Assembly: GCA_934643865.1 (NCBI GenBank)
Contig: CAKUCX010000038.1
Span: 1 to 32,285, forward strand
DNA from: an uncultured Kiritimatiellota bacterium
GTDB lineage: Bacteria > Verrucomicrobiota > Kiritimatiellia > RFP12 > UBA1067
Length of the DNA: 32,285 bases
Reading direction: 5' to 3'
A program made the translations under genes and the position numbers. The notes beneath the pieces were generated by a model, which saw only the letters and a list, made by a program, of their open reading frames with translations, was not told where the DNA came from and did no database searches. Shown here piece by piece: positions 25,077 to 32,210 of the stretch. Numbering within the stretch: the first letter of the stretch is position 1; every line of letters starts with the position of its first letter.

Positions 25077-25601
25077 CTACTTCGCGTCCGCCTTCGGCGC
25101 CTCGGCGGCGACGTGGACCTTCTTGATGACGACGGGCTCCTCGGGGACGTTCTGGTGGGGGCCCGCGAAGCCGGTCTTCACCTTCGCGATCCTGTCCACC
25201 ACGTCCATGCCGTCCGTCACGCGGCCGAAGACCGCGTAGCCGAACGTGCGCGGGTCGGGCCCGCGGTAGTCGAGGAAGCCGTTGTCGACGAGGTTGATGA
25301 AGAACTGGCTCGTGGCGGAATCGACCACCATCGTGCGCGCCATCGCAACCGTGCCGCGCGCGTTCTTGAGCCCGTTCGCCGCCTCGTTCTTGATCGGTGC
25401 CTTCGTCGGCTTCTGGTCCATCGCCTTCGTGAAGCCGCCGCCCTGGATCATGAACCCGTCGATCACACGGTGGAAGATCGTGCCGTCGTAGTGGCCGTCC
25501 TTCGCGTAGGCGAGGAAGTTCGCCACCGTCGCCGGCGCCTTCGCGTCGTCCAGTTCCAGCGTGATCGAACCCATGGACGTTTCGATTGTCGCTTTCTTCA
25601 T
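25077..25601 (-). CDS. Cyclophilin-type peptidyl-prolyl cis-trans isomerase
   Basis: A 174-residue cyclophilin, without a signal peptide, hence cytosolic. TIETSMGSITLELDDAKAP opens the domain. YDGTIFHRVIDGFMIQGGGF (catalytic Arg in FHRVI) and ATSQFFINLVDNGFLDY, FGYAVFGRVTDGMDVVDRI are standard. It catalyses proline isomerisation in protein folding. The C-terminal 15 residues are Ala/Lys-rich and extra to the core. The ATG at 25601 has AAGGAGA upstream and sits 12 nt after the M24 peptidase stop, so it is in the same run as recD2 and dus downstream. Confidence 0.95.
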   Translation of the reverse strand: MKKATIETSMGSITLELDDAKAPATVANFLAYAKDGHYDGTIFHRVIDGFMIQGGGFTKAMDQKPTKAPIKNEAANGLKNARGTVAMARTMVVDSATSQFFINLVDNGFLDYRGPDPRTFGYAVFGRVTDGMDVVDRIAKVKTGFAGPHQNVPEEPVVIKKVHVAAEAPKADAK

Positions 25602-25613
25602 GTTCGCTTCTCC

Positions 25614-26702
25614 TTACTTCCGGCTGCGCGAGAGCACCTCGCACCCCGTCGTGGTAATCAGCACAAGATCCTCGATGCGCACGCCGAGGCGGCCCTCCAG
25701 GTAGACGCCCGGCTCGACCGTCACGAGCATCCCCGGCTCCAGCGCCGTCGCGTCCTGCGCGCGCGCCGTCGGCAGCTCGTGGATCTCGTACCCCACGCCG
25801 TGCCCGAGCGCGTGCCCGAACGCCTTGGCGTACCCGGCCCTGCGGATGATGTCGCGCGCCACCTTGTCGAGCGCGCCCGCCGTCATCCCCGGCTTCGCCG
25901 CCGCGATCGCCGCCCGGTTCGCTTCGAGGACGAGGTCGTAGACGCGGGCGTACTCGGGGTCGGGCGCCTTCGGCTTCAGGCAGCGCGTCATGTCCGAGCA
26001 GACGCCGTCGAGCTTCACGCCCATGTCGACGAGCAGCGGCTCGCCCTTCCGCCAGACCGTGCCGTCCGGCACGTGGTGGCACTCCGCCGCGTTCGCCCCC
26101 GCGCAGACGATCGTCTCGAACGCCTCGCCGTCGCCGCGCGCGTTCATCCACGCACGGATCGTGCGCTGGATGTCCTTCTCCGTCATGCCGGGGCGGATGT
26201 CCTTCTGCACGCGCGCCCAGATCTCGTCGTTGAGCGCCTCGGCGGCGGCGATGCGCGCAATCTCGTCGACCGTCTTCACGGCGCGCAGGGAGAGGACGTC
26301 GCGCTCCACGTCGACGAACGCCGCGCGGGGGAACGCCTTGCCGAGCGCGAGGTAGCGCGCCGTCGCGAGCGCCCCCTCGTAGCCGATCCGGCGCGGCGCG
26401 GCGCCCTTCTTCGCGCACAGGCGCTTCACGGCCGCCGCGAACGTCTCGCCGCGCGCGAGCGCCACCGTCTCCAGGCCCGGCGCGAGGCGATGCGCCATCG
26501 GCACGTAGCGGAAGTCGGTGAGGAAGAAGACGGAGAAGGCCGCCGCCGGCGCGGGGCGCACGAGCGCGAGGCAGCCGTTGTCGCACGCAAGGCCCGCGAG
26601 GGCGCGCACGTTCGCCTCGCCGAAGAGGAGGACGGCGTCGAGCCGCCGCCGCCGCGCCGTGCGCATGAGCGCCGCGAGCCGTTCGCTACCGGGCCGTTCC
26701 AT
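25614..26702 (-). CDS. M24-family Xaa-Pro aminopeptidase-like metallopeptidase
   Basis: A 362-residue protein with the creatinase N-terminal domain (~1-125) and pita-bread catalytic domain (~130-355). Metal ligands are visible in order: Asp in LLVDMGVKLDG, Asp in VCSDMTR, His in FGHALGHGVGYEIHE, Glu in VTVEPGVY and Glu in VRIEDLVLI. It removes N-terminal residues before proline and is probably cytosolic, since no signal peptide is present. The ATG at 26702 overlaps the end of the DUF2062 gene by 17 bp, so expression is coupled. The natural substrate (peptide or dipeptide) is not predictable from the sequence. Confidence 0.92.
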   Translation of the reverse strand: MERPGSERLAALMRTARRRRLDAVLLFGEANVRALAGLACDNGCLALVRPAPAAAFSVFFLTDFRYVPMAHRLAPGLETVALARGETFAAAVKRLCAKKGAAPRRIGYEGALATARYLALGKAFPRAAFVDVERDVLSLRAVKTVDEIARIAAAEALNDEIWARVQKDIRPGMTEKDIQRTIRAWMNARGDGEAFETIVCAGANAAECHHVPDGTVWRKGEPLLVDMGVKLDGVCSDMTRCLKPKAPDPEYARVYDLVLEANRAAIAAAKPGMTAGALDKVARDIIRRAGYAKAFGHALGHGVGYEIHELPTARAQDATALEPGMLVTVEPGVYLEGRLGVRIEDLVLITTTGCEVLSRSRK

Positions 26703-27165
26703 GCGCTCTGCGCTCCCGCCTCCGGCGATACGTCACCACGACGCGCTTGACGACGAAATAGGTTGGGGGCGTGAGGACGATGGCGAGGAGGAACCCGCCC
26801 AGGAAGAACGACGCCATCGCCTCGGCGCCGAGCCGGCGGACGGCCTTCCACGTCCACTCCACCTGCATGAGGCGGTCAAACGAGAGCGAGCCGCCGAAGA
26901 GGAGGCGGTTCACGAACCACGTCTGCGCCGGGTAGATGAAGAAAATCGTGACGGGGTTCGTGACGAGCGTCCCCACCGTCGCGCCGATCTTCGAGACGCG
27001 CATCATGAGCGCGAGCGGCACGGAGACGACGAGCTGGAGGCCGAACGGGACCGCGCACCCCACGAACATGCCGAGCGCCCAGCCGGCGGCGATCGCCTCC
27101 GGCGCCAGGGGCTCCCCGACCATCTTCCGCTTCAGAAGCCGCCAATATGCACGAGGGCTGTGCAT
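26686..27165 (-). CDS. DUF2062 membrane protein
   Basis: About 159 residues with three hydrophobic stretches: PEAIAAGWALGMFVGCAVPFGLQLVVSVPLAL, GTLVTNPVTIFFIYPAQTW and MASFFLGGFLLAIVLTPPTYFVV. The G-x3-G-x-F-x2-PFG and TNP-T patterns are the DUF2062 hallmark. The C terminus is short and Arg-rich. It is an inner-membrane protein of unknown function, often found near lipid or glycan genes. The ATG at 27165 is 4 nt after the DUF1015 stop; a 30-residue longer frame upstream overlaps DUF1015 and is less likely. No clear Shine-Dalgarno is present, which fits coupling. Confidence 0.8.
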   Translation of the reverse strand: MHSPRAYWRLLKRKMVGEPLAPEAIAAGWALGMFVGCAVPFGLQLVVSVPLALMMRVSKIGATVGTLVTNPVTIFFIYPAQTWFVNRLLFGGSLSFDRLMQVEWTWKAVRRLGAEAMASFFLGGFLLAIVLTPPTYFVVKRVVVTYRRRRERRAHGTAR

Positions 27166-27169
27166 CGCG

Positions 27170-28381
27170 TCAGACGGCGTGGACGAAAAGCCCCGACCGC
27201 AGCTTCGGTTCGAACCAGGTAGACTTCGGCGGCATGACGGCCCCCGCATCGGCAATGGCCATCATCTCGCCCACCGTGACGGGGTACATCGAGAACGCGA
27301 CCGCCGCGCGCCCGTCGTCCACGCGCGCCTGCAGCTCGGCGAGCGGGCGCACGCCACCCATGAACGAAATGCGCGGCGACGTGCGCGGGTCGCCGATGCC
27401 CAGCACGGGCGCGAGCAGGCGGTCCTGCAGCACGGAGACGTCGAGCGCCGAAACGACGTCCGTTCCGGCGGGGACCTCCCAGGCGAGGTCGTGCCACGCC
27501 CCCGCGAGGAACATCCGCGCGTGGCGCCCGGCCGCCGGCACGCCGTCGGCGGCCGCCGTCACCGTGAAGCGCGCCTTCACCTGTTCGAGGAACTGCCCGG
27601 CCGTGAGGCCGTTCAGGTCCGCGACGAGGCGGTTGTAGGGCAGGATCCGCAGCTGCGAGGCGGGGAAGGCCACGGCGAGGAACCAGCGGCTCTCGCCCGC
27701 GAAGCCCTGCTCCCGGGCATAGCGGCTCGCGGCCGCGCTGCGGTGGTGGCCGTCCGCGATATAGGCGACGGGAATGCGCGCGAAGAGCTCCACCAGTTCG
27801 TCCGCCCGGCATTCATGCCCATAGGCGATTTCCCACACCGTGTGGCGGATGCCGTCCGGCGCAACGAAGTCGTAGAGCGGCGCGCCCGTACAGGCCTCGG
27901 CGACGAGCGCGTCGAGGGCGGGATCGTCCTTGTAGGTGAGGAACGCGGGGCCGGTGTGCGCGTGCAGGATCTCGATGTGGCGCGTGCGGTCGTCCTCCTT
28001 GTCCTGGCGCGTCTTCTCGTGCTGCTTCAGCACGCCCGCGAGGTAGTCCTTCGTGTCGAAGGTCGCCACGATGCCCGTCTGGGCGTGGTTGCCCATGACC
28101 TGGCGGTAGGCGTAGAACTTCGGGTCGGGGTCCCGCACGAGCGTGCCCGAGGCGAGGAGGGCGTCGAGCGCCTTCTTCGCCTGGGCGTAGGCGGCCTCCG
28201 ACGCGCAGTCCGTCCCGTCCGGCATGTCGATCTCGGGGCGCGACACATGGAGGAAGCTCGCCGGGTTCCCCGCCGCCAGCGCGCGGGCCTCGGCCGTGTC
28301 GACGACGTCGTAGGGAACTGCGGCAACGGCCGACGCCTTCTCAGGCGTCGGCCGCACGGCTGAAAACGGACGGATGTGCAT
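27170..28381 (-). CDS. DUF1015 family protein
   Basis: A 403-residue protein of the DUF1015 family. RPFSAVRPTPEKASAVAAVPYDVVDTAEAR at the start, NPASFLHVSRPE, YAYRQVMGNHAQTGIVATF, VYIADGHHR-type VAYIADGHHRSAAASRYA and LRILPYNRLVADL are characteristic. The family is frequently encoded beside serine-biosynthesis genes in other bacteria, but no serA or serC is present here. Its biochemical role is not established to my knowledge. No signal peptide is visible, so it is likely cytosolic. The ATG at 28381 lies 7 nt after the stop of the surface-repeat gene and has no obvious Shine-Dalgarno. Confidence 0.88.
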   Translation of the reverse strand: MHIRPFSAVRPTPEKASAVAAVPYDVVDTAEARALAAGNPASFLHVSRPEIDMPDGTDCASEAAYAQAKKALDALLASGTLVRDPDPKFYAYRQVMGNHAQTGIVATFDTKDYLAGVLKQHEKTRQDKEDDRTRHIEILHAHTGPAFLTYKDDPALDALVAEACTGAPLYDFVAPDGIRHTVWEIAYGHECRADELVELFARIPVAYIADGHHRSAAASRYAREQGFAGESRWFLAVAFPASQLRILPYNRLVADLNGLTAGQFLEQVKARFTVTAAADGVPAAGRHARMFLAGAWHDLAWEVPAGTDVVSALDVSVLQDRLLAPVLGIGDPRTSPRISFMGGVRPLAELQARVDDGRAAVAFSMYPVTVGEMMAIADAGAVMPPKSTWFEPKLRSGLFVHAV

Positions 28382-28388
28382 TGCCGAA

Positions 28389-28952
28389 TCAGTAGTTGGG
28401 GAAGATGTCGAAGCCGATGTTCACGATCGGGCAGAAGGCGAGCTCGCTGTCGCGGATGATGTTCACGCCGCCCACCTGGAAGCCGTACGCCGAGTCGGCG
28501 CGGTTGATGAGGCCCACCTGGAAGCCCTCCACGCGCTCGGCGAGGTTGATGAGACCCACCTGGACGCCGCGCAGCGTGCAGGCCTCGTTGAAGAGCCCCA
28601 CCTGGAAGCCCGTCAGGTCGCCGCGCCCGGCGGTGTTGTAGATGCCCACCTGGATGCCGGACATGACGTCCTCGGCCTCGTTGCGGAGGATGTTCACCTG
28701 CAGGCCCTCGAAGTAGCGGCAGCTGCCGTAGACGCCGAGGTCGAAGCCCGTCACGCTCTCGCACTTGCCGTAGGGCAGCGTGAGGCGCAGGCCAATCACG
28801 TCGACGTTCTTCGTCGAGTTGAATGCGAGCCACACCGGCCAGGCGGCTTTCGTCGAAGCCTTGGCGGACGCCGCCGCGTCGGACGCCGCGTCCTGCGCGA
28901 GGGCGGCCAATGAGGCGAGCGCAACGCAGAAAGCCATCAGAATCTTCTTCAT
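28389..28952 (-). CDS. Secreted LA_2272-type surface-repeat protein
   Basis: A 187-residue protein with a signal peptide (MKKILMAFCVALASLAALAQ) and an Ala/Ser-rich linker. From ~residue 70 it carries repeated ~16-residue units of the form G-x-QVG-(L/I)-x-N: GIQVGIYNTAG, GFQVGLFNEA, GVQVGLINLAE, GFQVGLINRAD and GFQVGGVNII. The pattern recalls the LA_2272-like surface-repeat family, where the units probably form beta strands of a barrel or solenoid. A role at the outer membrane is likely but unproven. AAAGGAA precedes the ATG. A promoter with a perfect TATAAT lies at 28988-29016. It is the first gene of a run that continues into DUF1015 and housekeeping genes, which is an unusual mix. Confidence 0.8.
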   Translation of the reverse strand: MKKILMAFCVALASLAALAQDAASDAAASAKASTKAAWPVWLAFNSTKNVDVIGLRLTLPYGKCESVTGFDLGVYGSCRYFEGLQVNILRNEAEDVMSGIQVGIYNTAGRGDLTGFQVGLFNEACTLRGVQVGLINLAERVEGFQVGLINRADSAYGFQVGGVNIIRDSELAFCPIVNIGFDIFPNY

Positions 28953-28987
28953 GTCACATTCCTTTCCGTGTGTTTCGACTGGTGCGG

Positions 28988-29016
28988 ATTATAGTTGTTT
29001 TGAGAGCGGCCCGCAA
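28988..29016 (-). promoter_or_regulatory. Promoter for the surface-repeat operon
   Basis: On the minus strand TTGCGG (29016-29011), a 17 bp spacer and TATAAT (28993-28988). The -10 is perfect and the -35 shares only TTG. Transcription should begin near 28981, giving a ~28 nt leader with AAAGGAA. It could serve all seven genes from 28952 to 21920, since no other clear promoter is seen between them. Confidence 0.65.
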
Positions 29017-29031
29017 GCGGAAAATGCGGCA

Positions 29032-29069
29032 GCGGGCAAGCGGCGGCGCGCACGCCGGGCCGCGCCCGC
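29032..29069 (-). terminator. Possible two-part hairpin terminator after gyrB
   Basis: Outer stem GCGGGC (29069-29064) with GCCCGC (29037-29032), and inner stem GCGGC (29063-29059) with GCCGC (29047-29043), on the minus strand just past the gyrB stop. It is followed six bases later by ATTTT, so termination is plausible but the T run is short. Confidence 0.3.
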
Positions 29070-29070
29070 C

Positions 29071-31578
29071 TCAGACGTCCAGGTTGCGCACGTTGAGCGC
29101 GTTGTCCTCGATGAACCTGCGGCGCGGCTCCACCTCGTCGCCCATGAGGAGCGAGAAGGTCTGGTCGGCCTTCACGGCGTCGGCGAGCTGCACGCGCTTC
29201 ATGTGGCGCTTCGCGGGGTCCATCGTCGTCGCGTAGAGCTCCTTCGCGTCCATTTCGCCGAGGCCCTTGAAGCGGTAGATGCTCATGCCCTTGCGCCCGC
29301 GCGCGTCGATGGCCGCGAGGAGGTCCGGGAGGTTCATCACGTCCTGCGCCGTGCCGTCCTCCTCCAGCGTCGCGACCTTGCCCGTCTCGCCGAGGTAGTC
29401 GTCCACGGAGAAGCCCATGCCCTTCAGCGACGCCATCTGCTTGCGCAGGAGGGAGGCGCGGTAGACCTCCAGCCAGCGGAACGCCATCTGGTCCGTCGGG
29501 TGGAACGTCTCCACCTGCGTGGCGGCGAGGTCGAGCGTCGTCGCCATCTCCTGCTGGAGCGCCGCGACGCGCGCCTTGAACGCCGCCTCGTCCTTCAGGT
29601 ACTCGAACGCCGCCGCGTCGCCCGCGCCGCGCACGATGACGTAGCGCGGCACGAAGCCGTCCGCGTCGCGGCGGTCCAGCAGCTCCTTCGCGGAGAGGCC
29701 GCGCCGCGCGATGGTGTCCATCGTCGCCTTGATCTCGGCGAGGAGCGCCAGCAGCCGGCGCGCCGCCTCCTTGTCGAGCGCCTCGCCGTTCGCGCGCCGC
29801 ACGGTCATGTCGTCGAGGCCGAGGAAGAGGATGCGCGCGTTCATCTCGCCGTCCGTCAGCACGTACTCGCTCTTCTTCTTGCGCTCCACCTTGTAGAGCG
29901 GCGGCTGGGCGAGGTAGACGTAGCCGCGCTCGATGAGTTCGGGCATCTTGCGGTAGAAGAACGTCAGCAGGAGCGTGCGGATGTGGGCGCCGTCCACGTC
30001 GGCATCGGTCATGATGACGATCTTGTGGTAGCGGGCCTTCGAGATGTCCCATTCCTCCGCGAAGCCGCAGCCGATGGCCGTGATGAGCGTGCGGATCTCG
30101 TTGTTCGCGAGCATGCGGTCGACGCGCGCCTTCTCGACATTCAGCACCTTGCCGCGCAGGGGCAGGATCGCCTGGATCGAGCGGTCGCGCCCCGTCTGGG
30201 CGGAGCCGCCGGCGGAATCGCCCTCCACGAGGAAGAGTTCGGTCCGGGAGGCGTCGCGGCTGGAGCAGTCGCGCAGCTTCCCCGGCAGGGAAAGCCCGTC
30301 CATCACGCCCTTGCGGCGCGTGTTCTCGCGGGCCTGGCGCGCCGCCTCGCGGGCGCGGTAGGCGAGGAGCGTCTTCTCGATGACCGTCTTCGCGACGGCG
30401 GGGTTCTCCTCGAAGTAGGTGAGCAGCTTGTCGCCGACGATGCCCGCCACGATGCCGTCCACCTCGCCGTTGCCGAGCTTCGTCTTCGTCTGGCCCTCGA
30501 ACTGCGGCTGGGGCACCTTCACGCTCACGACCACGGTCAGGCCCTCGCGCATGTCGTCGCCGGAGAGCTTTTCCTTCTCCTTGATGAGCTTGTTGTCGAC
30601 GCCGTACTTGTTGATCGTGGAGGTGAGCGCGCGGCGGAAGCCCGTCAGGTGCGTGCCGCCCTCCACCGTGTGGATGTTGTTGCAGTACGTCTGCTCGACC
30701 GTGGCGTAGGTGTCGGTGTACTGCATCGCGACCTCGGCCATGATCGTGTAGGTGCCGTCGAGGCGCGCGACCTCCTTCTGCCCCTCGAAGTGCATGATGG
30801 GGGAGATCGCCGTCTTGTTCGCGTTCAGGTACGCGACGAACGCGTCGATGCCGCCCTCGTAGTGGAACGTCTCCTCGTGGTGGCCCTCGCCCTCGTTGTC
30901 CTTGAAGTGGATCTTCACGCCCTTGTTGAGGAAGGCGAGCTCGCGCAGGCGGGCGCAGAGGATATCCCACTTGAAGGCGTGGCAGGTGAAGATCGCGTGG
31001 TCCGGGAAGAACGTCACCTTCGTGCCCGTCTCCTCGCCGCATTCGCCCACGACCGCGAGCGGCTTCGTGACGTGGCCGCGCGAGAACTCGATGTGGTGGA
31101 TCCTGCCGCCGCGCTTCACCTCCACCTTCATCCAGTCGGAGAGCGCGTTCACGCACGAGACGCCCACGCCGTGGAGGCCGCCGGAGACCTTGTAGTTCGA
31201 GCCGTCGAACTTGCCGCCCGCGTGGAGGACGGTCAGCACGACCTCGATGGCGGGGCGGTGCTGCGTCGGGTGCATGTCCACGGGAATGCCGCGCCCGTTG
31301 TCCGTCACGCTCAGCGAGCCGTCCGGGTTGATCTGCACGTCGATGAGCGTGCAGTAGCCCGCCAGCGCCTCGTCGATCGAGTTGTCCACCACCTCGTACA
31401 CGAGATGGTGGTAACCGCGCTCGCCCGTGTCGCCGATGTACATGGCGGGGCGCTTGCGCACTGCCTCCATCCCCTCCAGCACCTGGATGTTGGCGGCGTC
31501 GTAGCTCCCCGGCTGCGGGGCCTTCGGCGTCGTTTCGGTCGTGGCGTTCTCGTTCGCGTTCGGCTGTTCTTCAGACAT
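29071..31578 (-). CDS. gyrB: DNA gyrase subunit B
   Basis: An 835-residue type IIA topoisomerase ATPase subunit. The GHKL domain has YHHLVYEVVDNSIDEALAG (~65), DNGRGIPVDMH (~110) and the GLHGVGVSCVNALS loop. The TOPRIM domain has LFLVEGDSAGGSA (~450) and IMTDADVDGAHIRTLLLTFFYR (~523). The C-terminal KGLGEMDAKELYATTMDP segment binds GyrA. It introduces negative supercoils with GyrA, which is not in the window. The N terminus carries an extra ~25 residues rich in Asn, Thr and Glu. The ATG at 31578 is preceded by GAGGGAAAGAC, and part of that ribosome site lies in a hairpin. The ~30 residues between the TOPRIM motif and the C-terminal part look normal. Function is certain. Confidence 0.97.
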   Translation of the reverse strand: MSEEQPNANENATTETTPKAPQPGSYDAANIQVLEGMEAVRKRPAMYIGDTGERGYHHLVYEVVDNSIDEALAGYCTLIDVQINPDGSLSVTDNGRGIPVDMHPTQHRPAIEVVLTVLHAGGKFDGSNYKVSGGLHGVGVSCVNALSDWMKVEVKRGGRIHHIEFSRGHVTKPLAVVGECGEETGTKVTFFPDHAIFTCHAFKWDILCARLRELAFLNKGVKIHFKDNEGEGHHEETFHYEGGIDAFVAYLNANKTAISPIMHFEGQKEVARLDGTYTIMAEVAMQYTDTYATVEQTYCNNIHTVEGGTHLTGFRRALTSTINKYGVDNKLIKEKEKLSGDDMREGLTVVVSVKVPQPQFEGQTKTKLGNGEVDGIVAGIVGDKLLTYFEENPAVAKTVIEKTLLAYRAREAARQARENTRRKGVMDGLSLPGKLRDCSSRDASRTELFLVEGDSAGGSAQTGRDRSIQAILPLRGKVLNVEKARVDRMLANNEIRTLITAIGCGFAEEWDISKARYHKIVIMTDADVDGAHIRTLLLTFFYRKMPELIERGYVYLAQPPLYKVERKKKSEYVLTDGEMNARILFLGLDDMTVRRANGEALDKEAARRLLALLAEIKATMDTIARRGLSAKELLDRRDADGFVPRYVIVRGAGDAAAFEYLKDEAAFKARVAALQQEMATTLDLAATQVETFHPTDQMAFRWLEVYRASLLRKQMASLKGMGFSVDDYLGETGKVATLEEDGTAQDVMNLPDLLAAIDARGRKGMSIYRFKGLGEMDAKELYATTMDPAKRHMKRVQLADAVKADQTFSLLMGDEVEPRRRFIEDNALNVRNLDV

Positions 31579-31584
31579 GTCTTT

Positions 31585-31602
31585 CCCTCAAAATCGTGAG
31601 GG
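31585..31602 (-). promoter_or_regulatory. Hairpin in the gyrB leader overlapping the ribosome site
   Basis: On the minus strand CCCTCA (31602-31597), loop CGATTT and TGAGGG (31590-31585) form a perfect 6 bp stem. The 3' arm contains the Shine-Dalgarno-like GAGGG, 7 nt before the ATG. The predicted transcription start (~31600) is at the first bases of the stem, so the message would begin with this hairpin. It could protect the 5' end or restrict translation. Confidence 0.45.
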
Positions 31603-31606
31603 GAAG

Positions 31607-31615
31607 ATTATACCA
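31607..31615 (-). promoter_or_regulatory. Extended -10 promoter for gyrB
   Basis: TATGGTATAAT on the minus strand gives TGG-TATAAT (31615-31607), a perfect -10 with extended element. The -35 region is GC-rich and has no good match. Transcription should begin near 31600. The sequence closely matches the iorA element (TTATGGTATACT). Confidence 0.65.
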
Positions 31616-31645
31616 TATCACGCGCGCGCACGCGAGGAAAGGAAA

Positions 31646-31743
31646 ATGGTAGGGCGCGGCGCCCTCGGCGCGACGCGCCCACGGGGACGACATCGGGAAC
31701 GACATCGGGGACGCGGGCCGCCGGGGACGTCGGCCCCTACCAT
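31646..31743. repeat. Inverted-end repeat element, copy 1
   Basis: Begins ATGGTAGGGCGCGGCGCCC and ends GGGGACGTCGGCCCCTACCAT, so the outer ~8 bp are exact inverted repeats (ATGGTAGG/CCTACCAT). Inside are two copies of a 12 bp unit GGGGACGACATC or GGGAACGACATC. This copy has the most diverged left arm. It starts about 30 bp upstream of the gyrB promoter. Confidence 0.85.
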
Positions 31744-31790
31744 CACGCCATGCCCGCACGCCATGCCCGCACCCCCGCACCATGGCATCC

Positions 31791-31899
31791 ATGGTAGGGC
31801 GCGACGTCCTCGGCGCGCCGCGCACACGGGGACGACATCGGGGACGACATCGGGAACGACATCGGGAACGCGGGCCGCCGGGGACGTCGGCCCCTACCA
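31791..31899. repeat. Inverted-end repeat element, copy 2
   Basis: Ends are TGGTAGGGCGCGACGTCC and GGACGTCGGCCCCTACCA, matching as inverted repeats at 16 of 18 positions. The interior has three 12 bp GGGRACGACATC units (copy 1 has two) followed by GCGGGCCGCC. The outer bases and GACGTC palindrome are shared by all full copies except the altered left arm of copy 1. Confidence 0.88.
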
Positions 31900-32032
31900 A
31901 CATGCACAACACACACCATGTCCACGCACCATGACACGCCATGCCCGCACAATGCACGCCATGTCCACGCACCATGCATGCACACCATGCCCGCACCATG
32001 CACACGCACCATGCACACGCACCATGGCACCC

Positions 32033-32140
32033 ATGGTAGGGCGCGACGTCCCCGGCGCGCCGCACCCACGGGGACGACATCGGGGACGACATCGGGAACG
32101 ACACGTGGACGCGGGCCGCCGGGGACGTCGGCCCCTACCA
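32033..32140. repeat. Inverted-end repeat element, copy 3
   Basis: Same structure as copy 2, with TGGTAGGGCGCGACGTCC on the left and GGACGTCGGCCCCTACCA on the right. The third 12 bp unit is altered (GGGAACGACACGTGGACG). It is 108 bp long. Confidence 0.88.
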
Positions 32141-32210
32141 ACATGCACAACACACACCATGTCCACGCACCATGTACACGCCATGCCCGCACCCCCACAC
32201 CATGGCACCC

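Noticed and set aside
22858..26586. 1242-codon continuous frame including RecD2
   Set aside because: The first ~500 codons overlap the cyclophilin and M24 peptidase genes in another frame and show no homology; RecD2 proper begins near 25068.
31571..32104. Minus-strand frames rich in Met, Val, His and Gly over the repeat cluster
   Set aside because: They translate repeated CACCATG sequence and the GACGACATC units; there is no ribosome site or recognisable protein.
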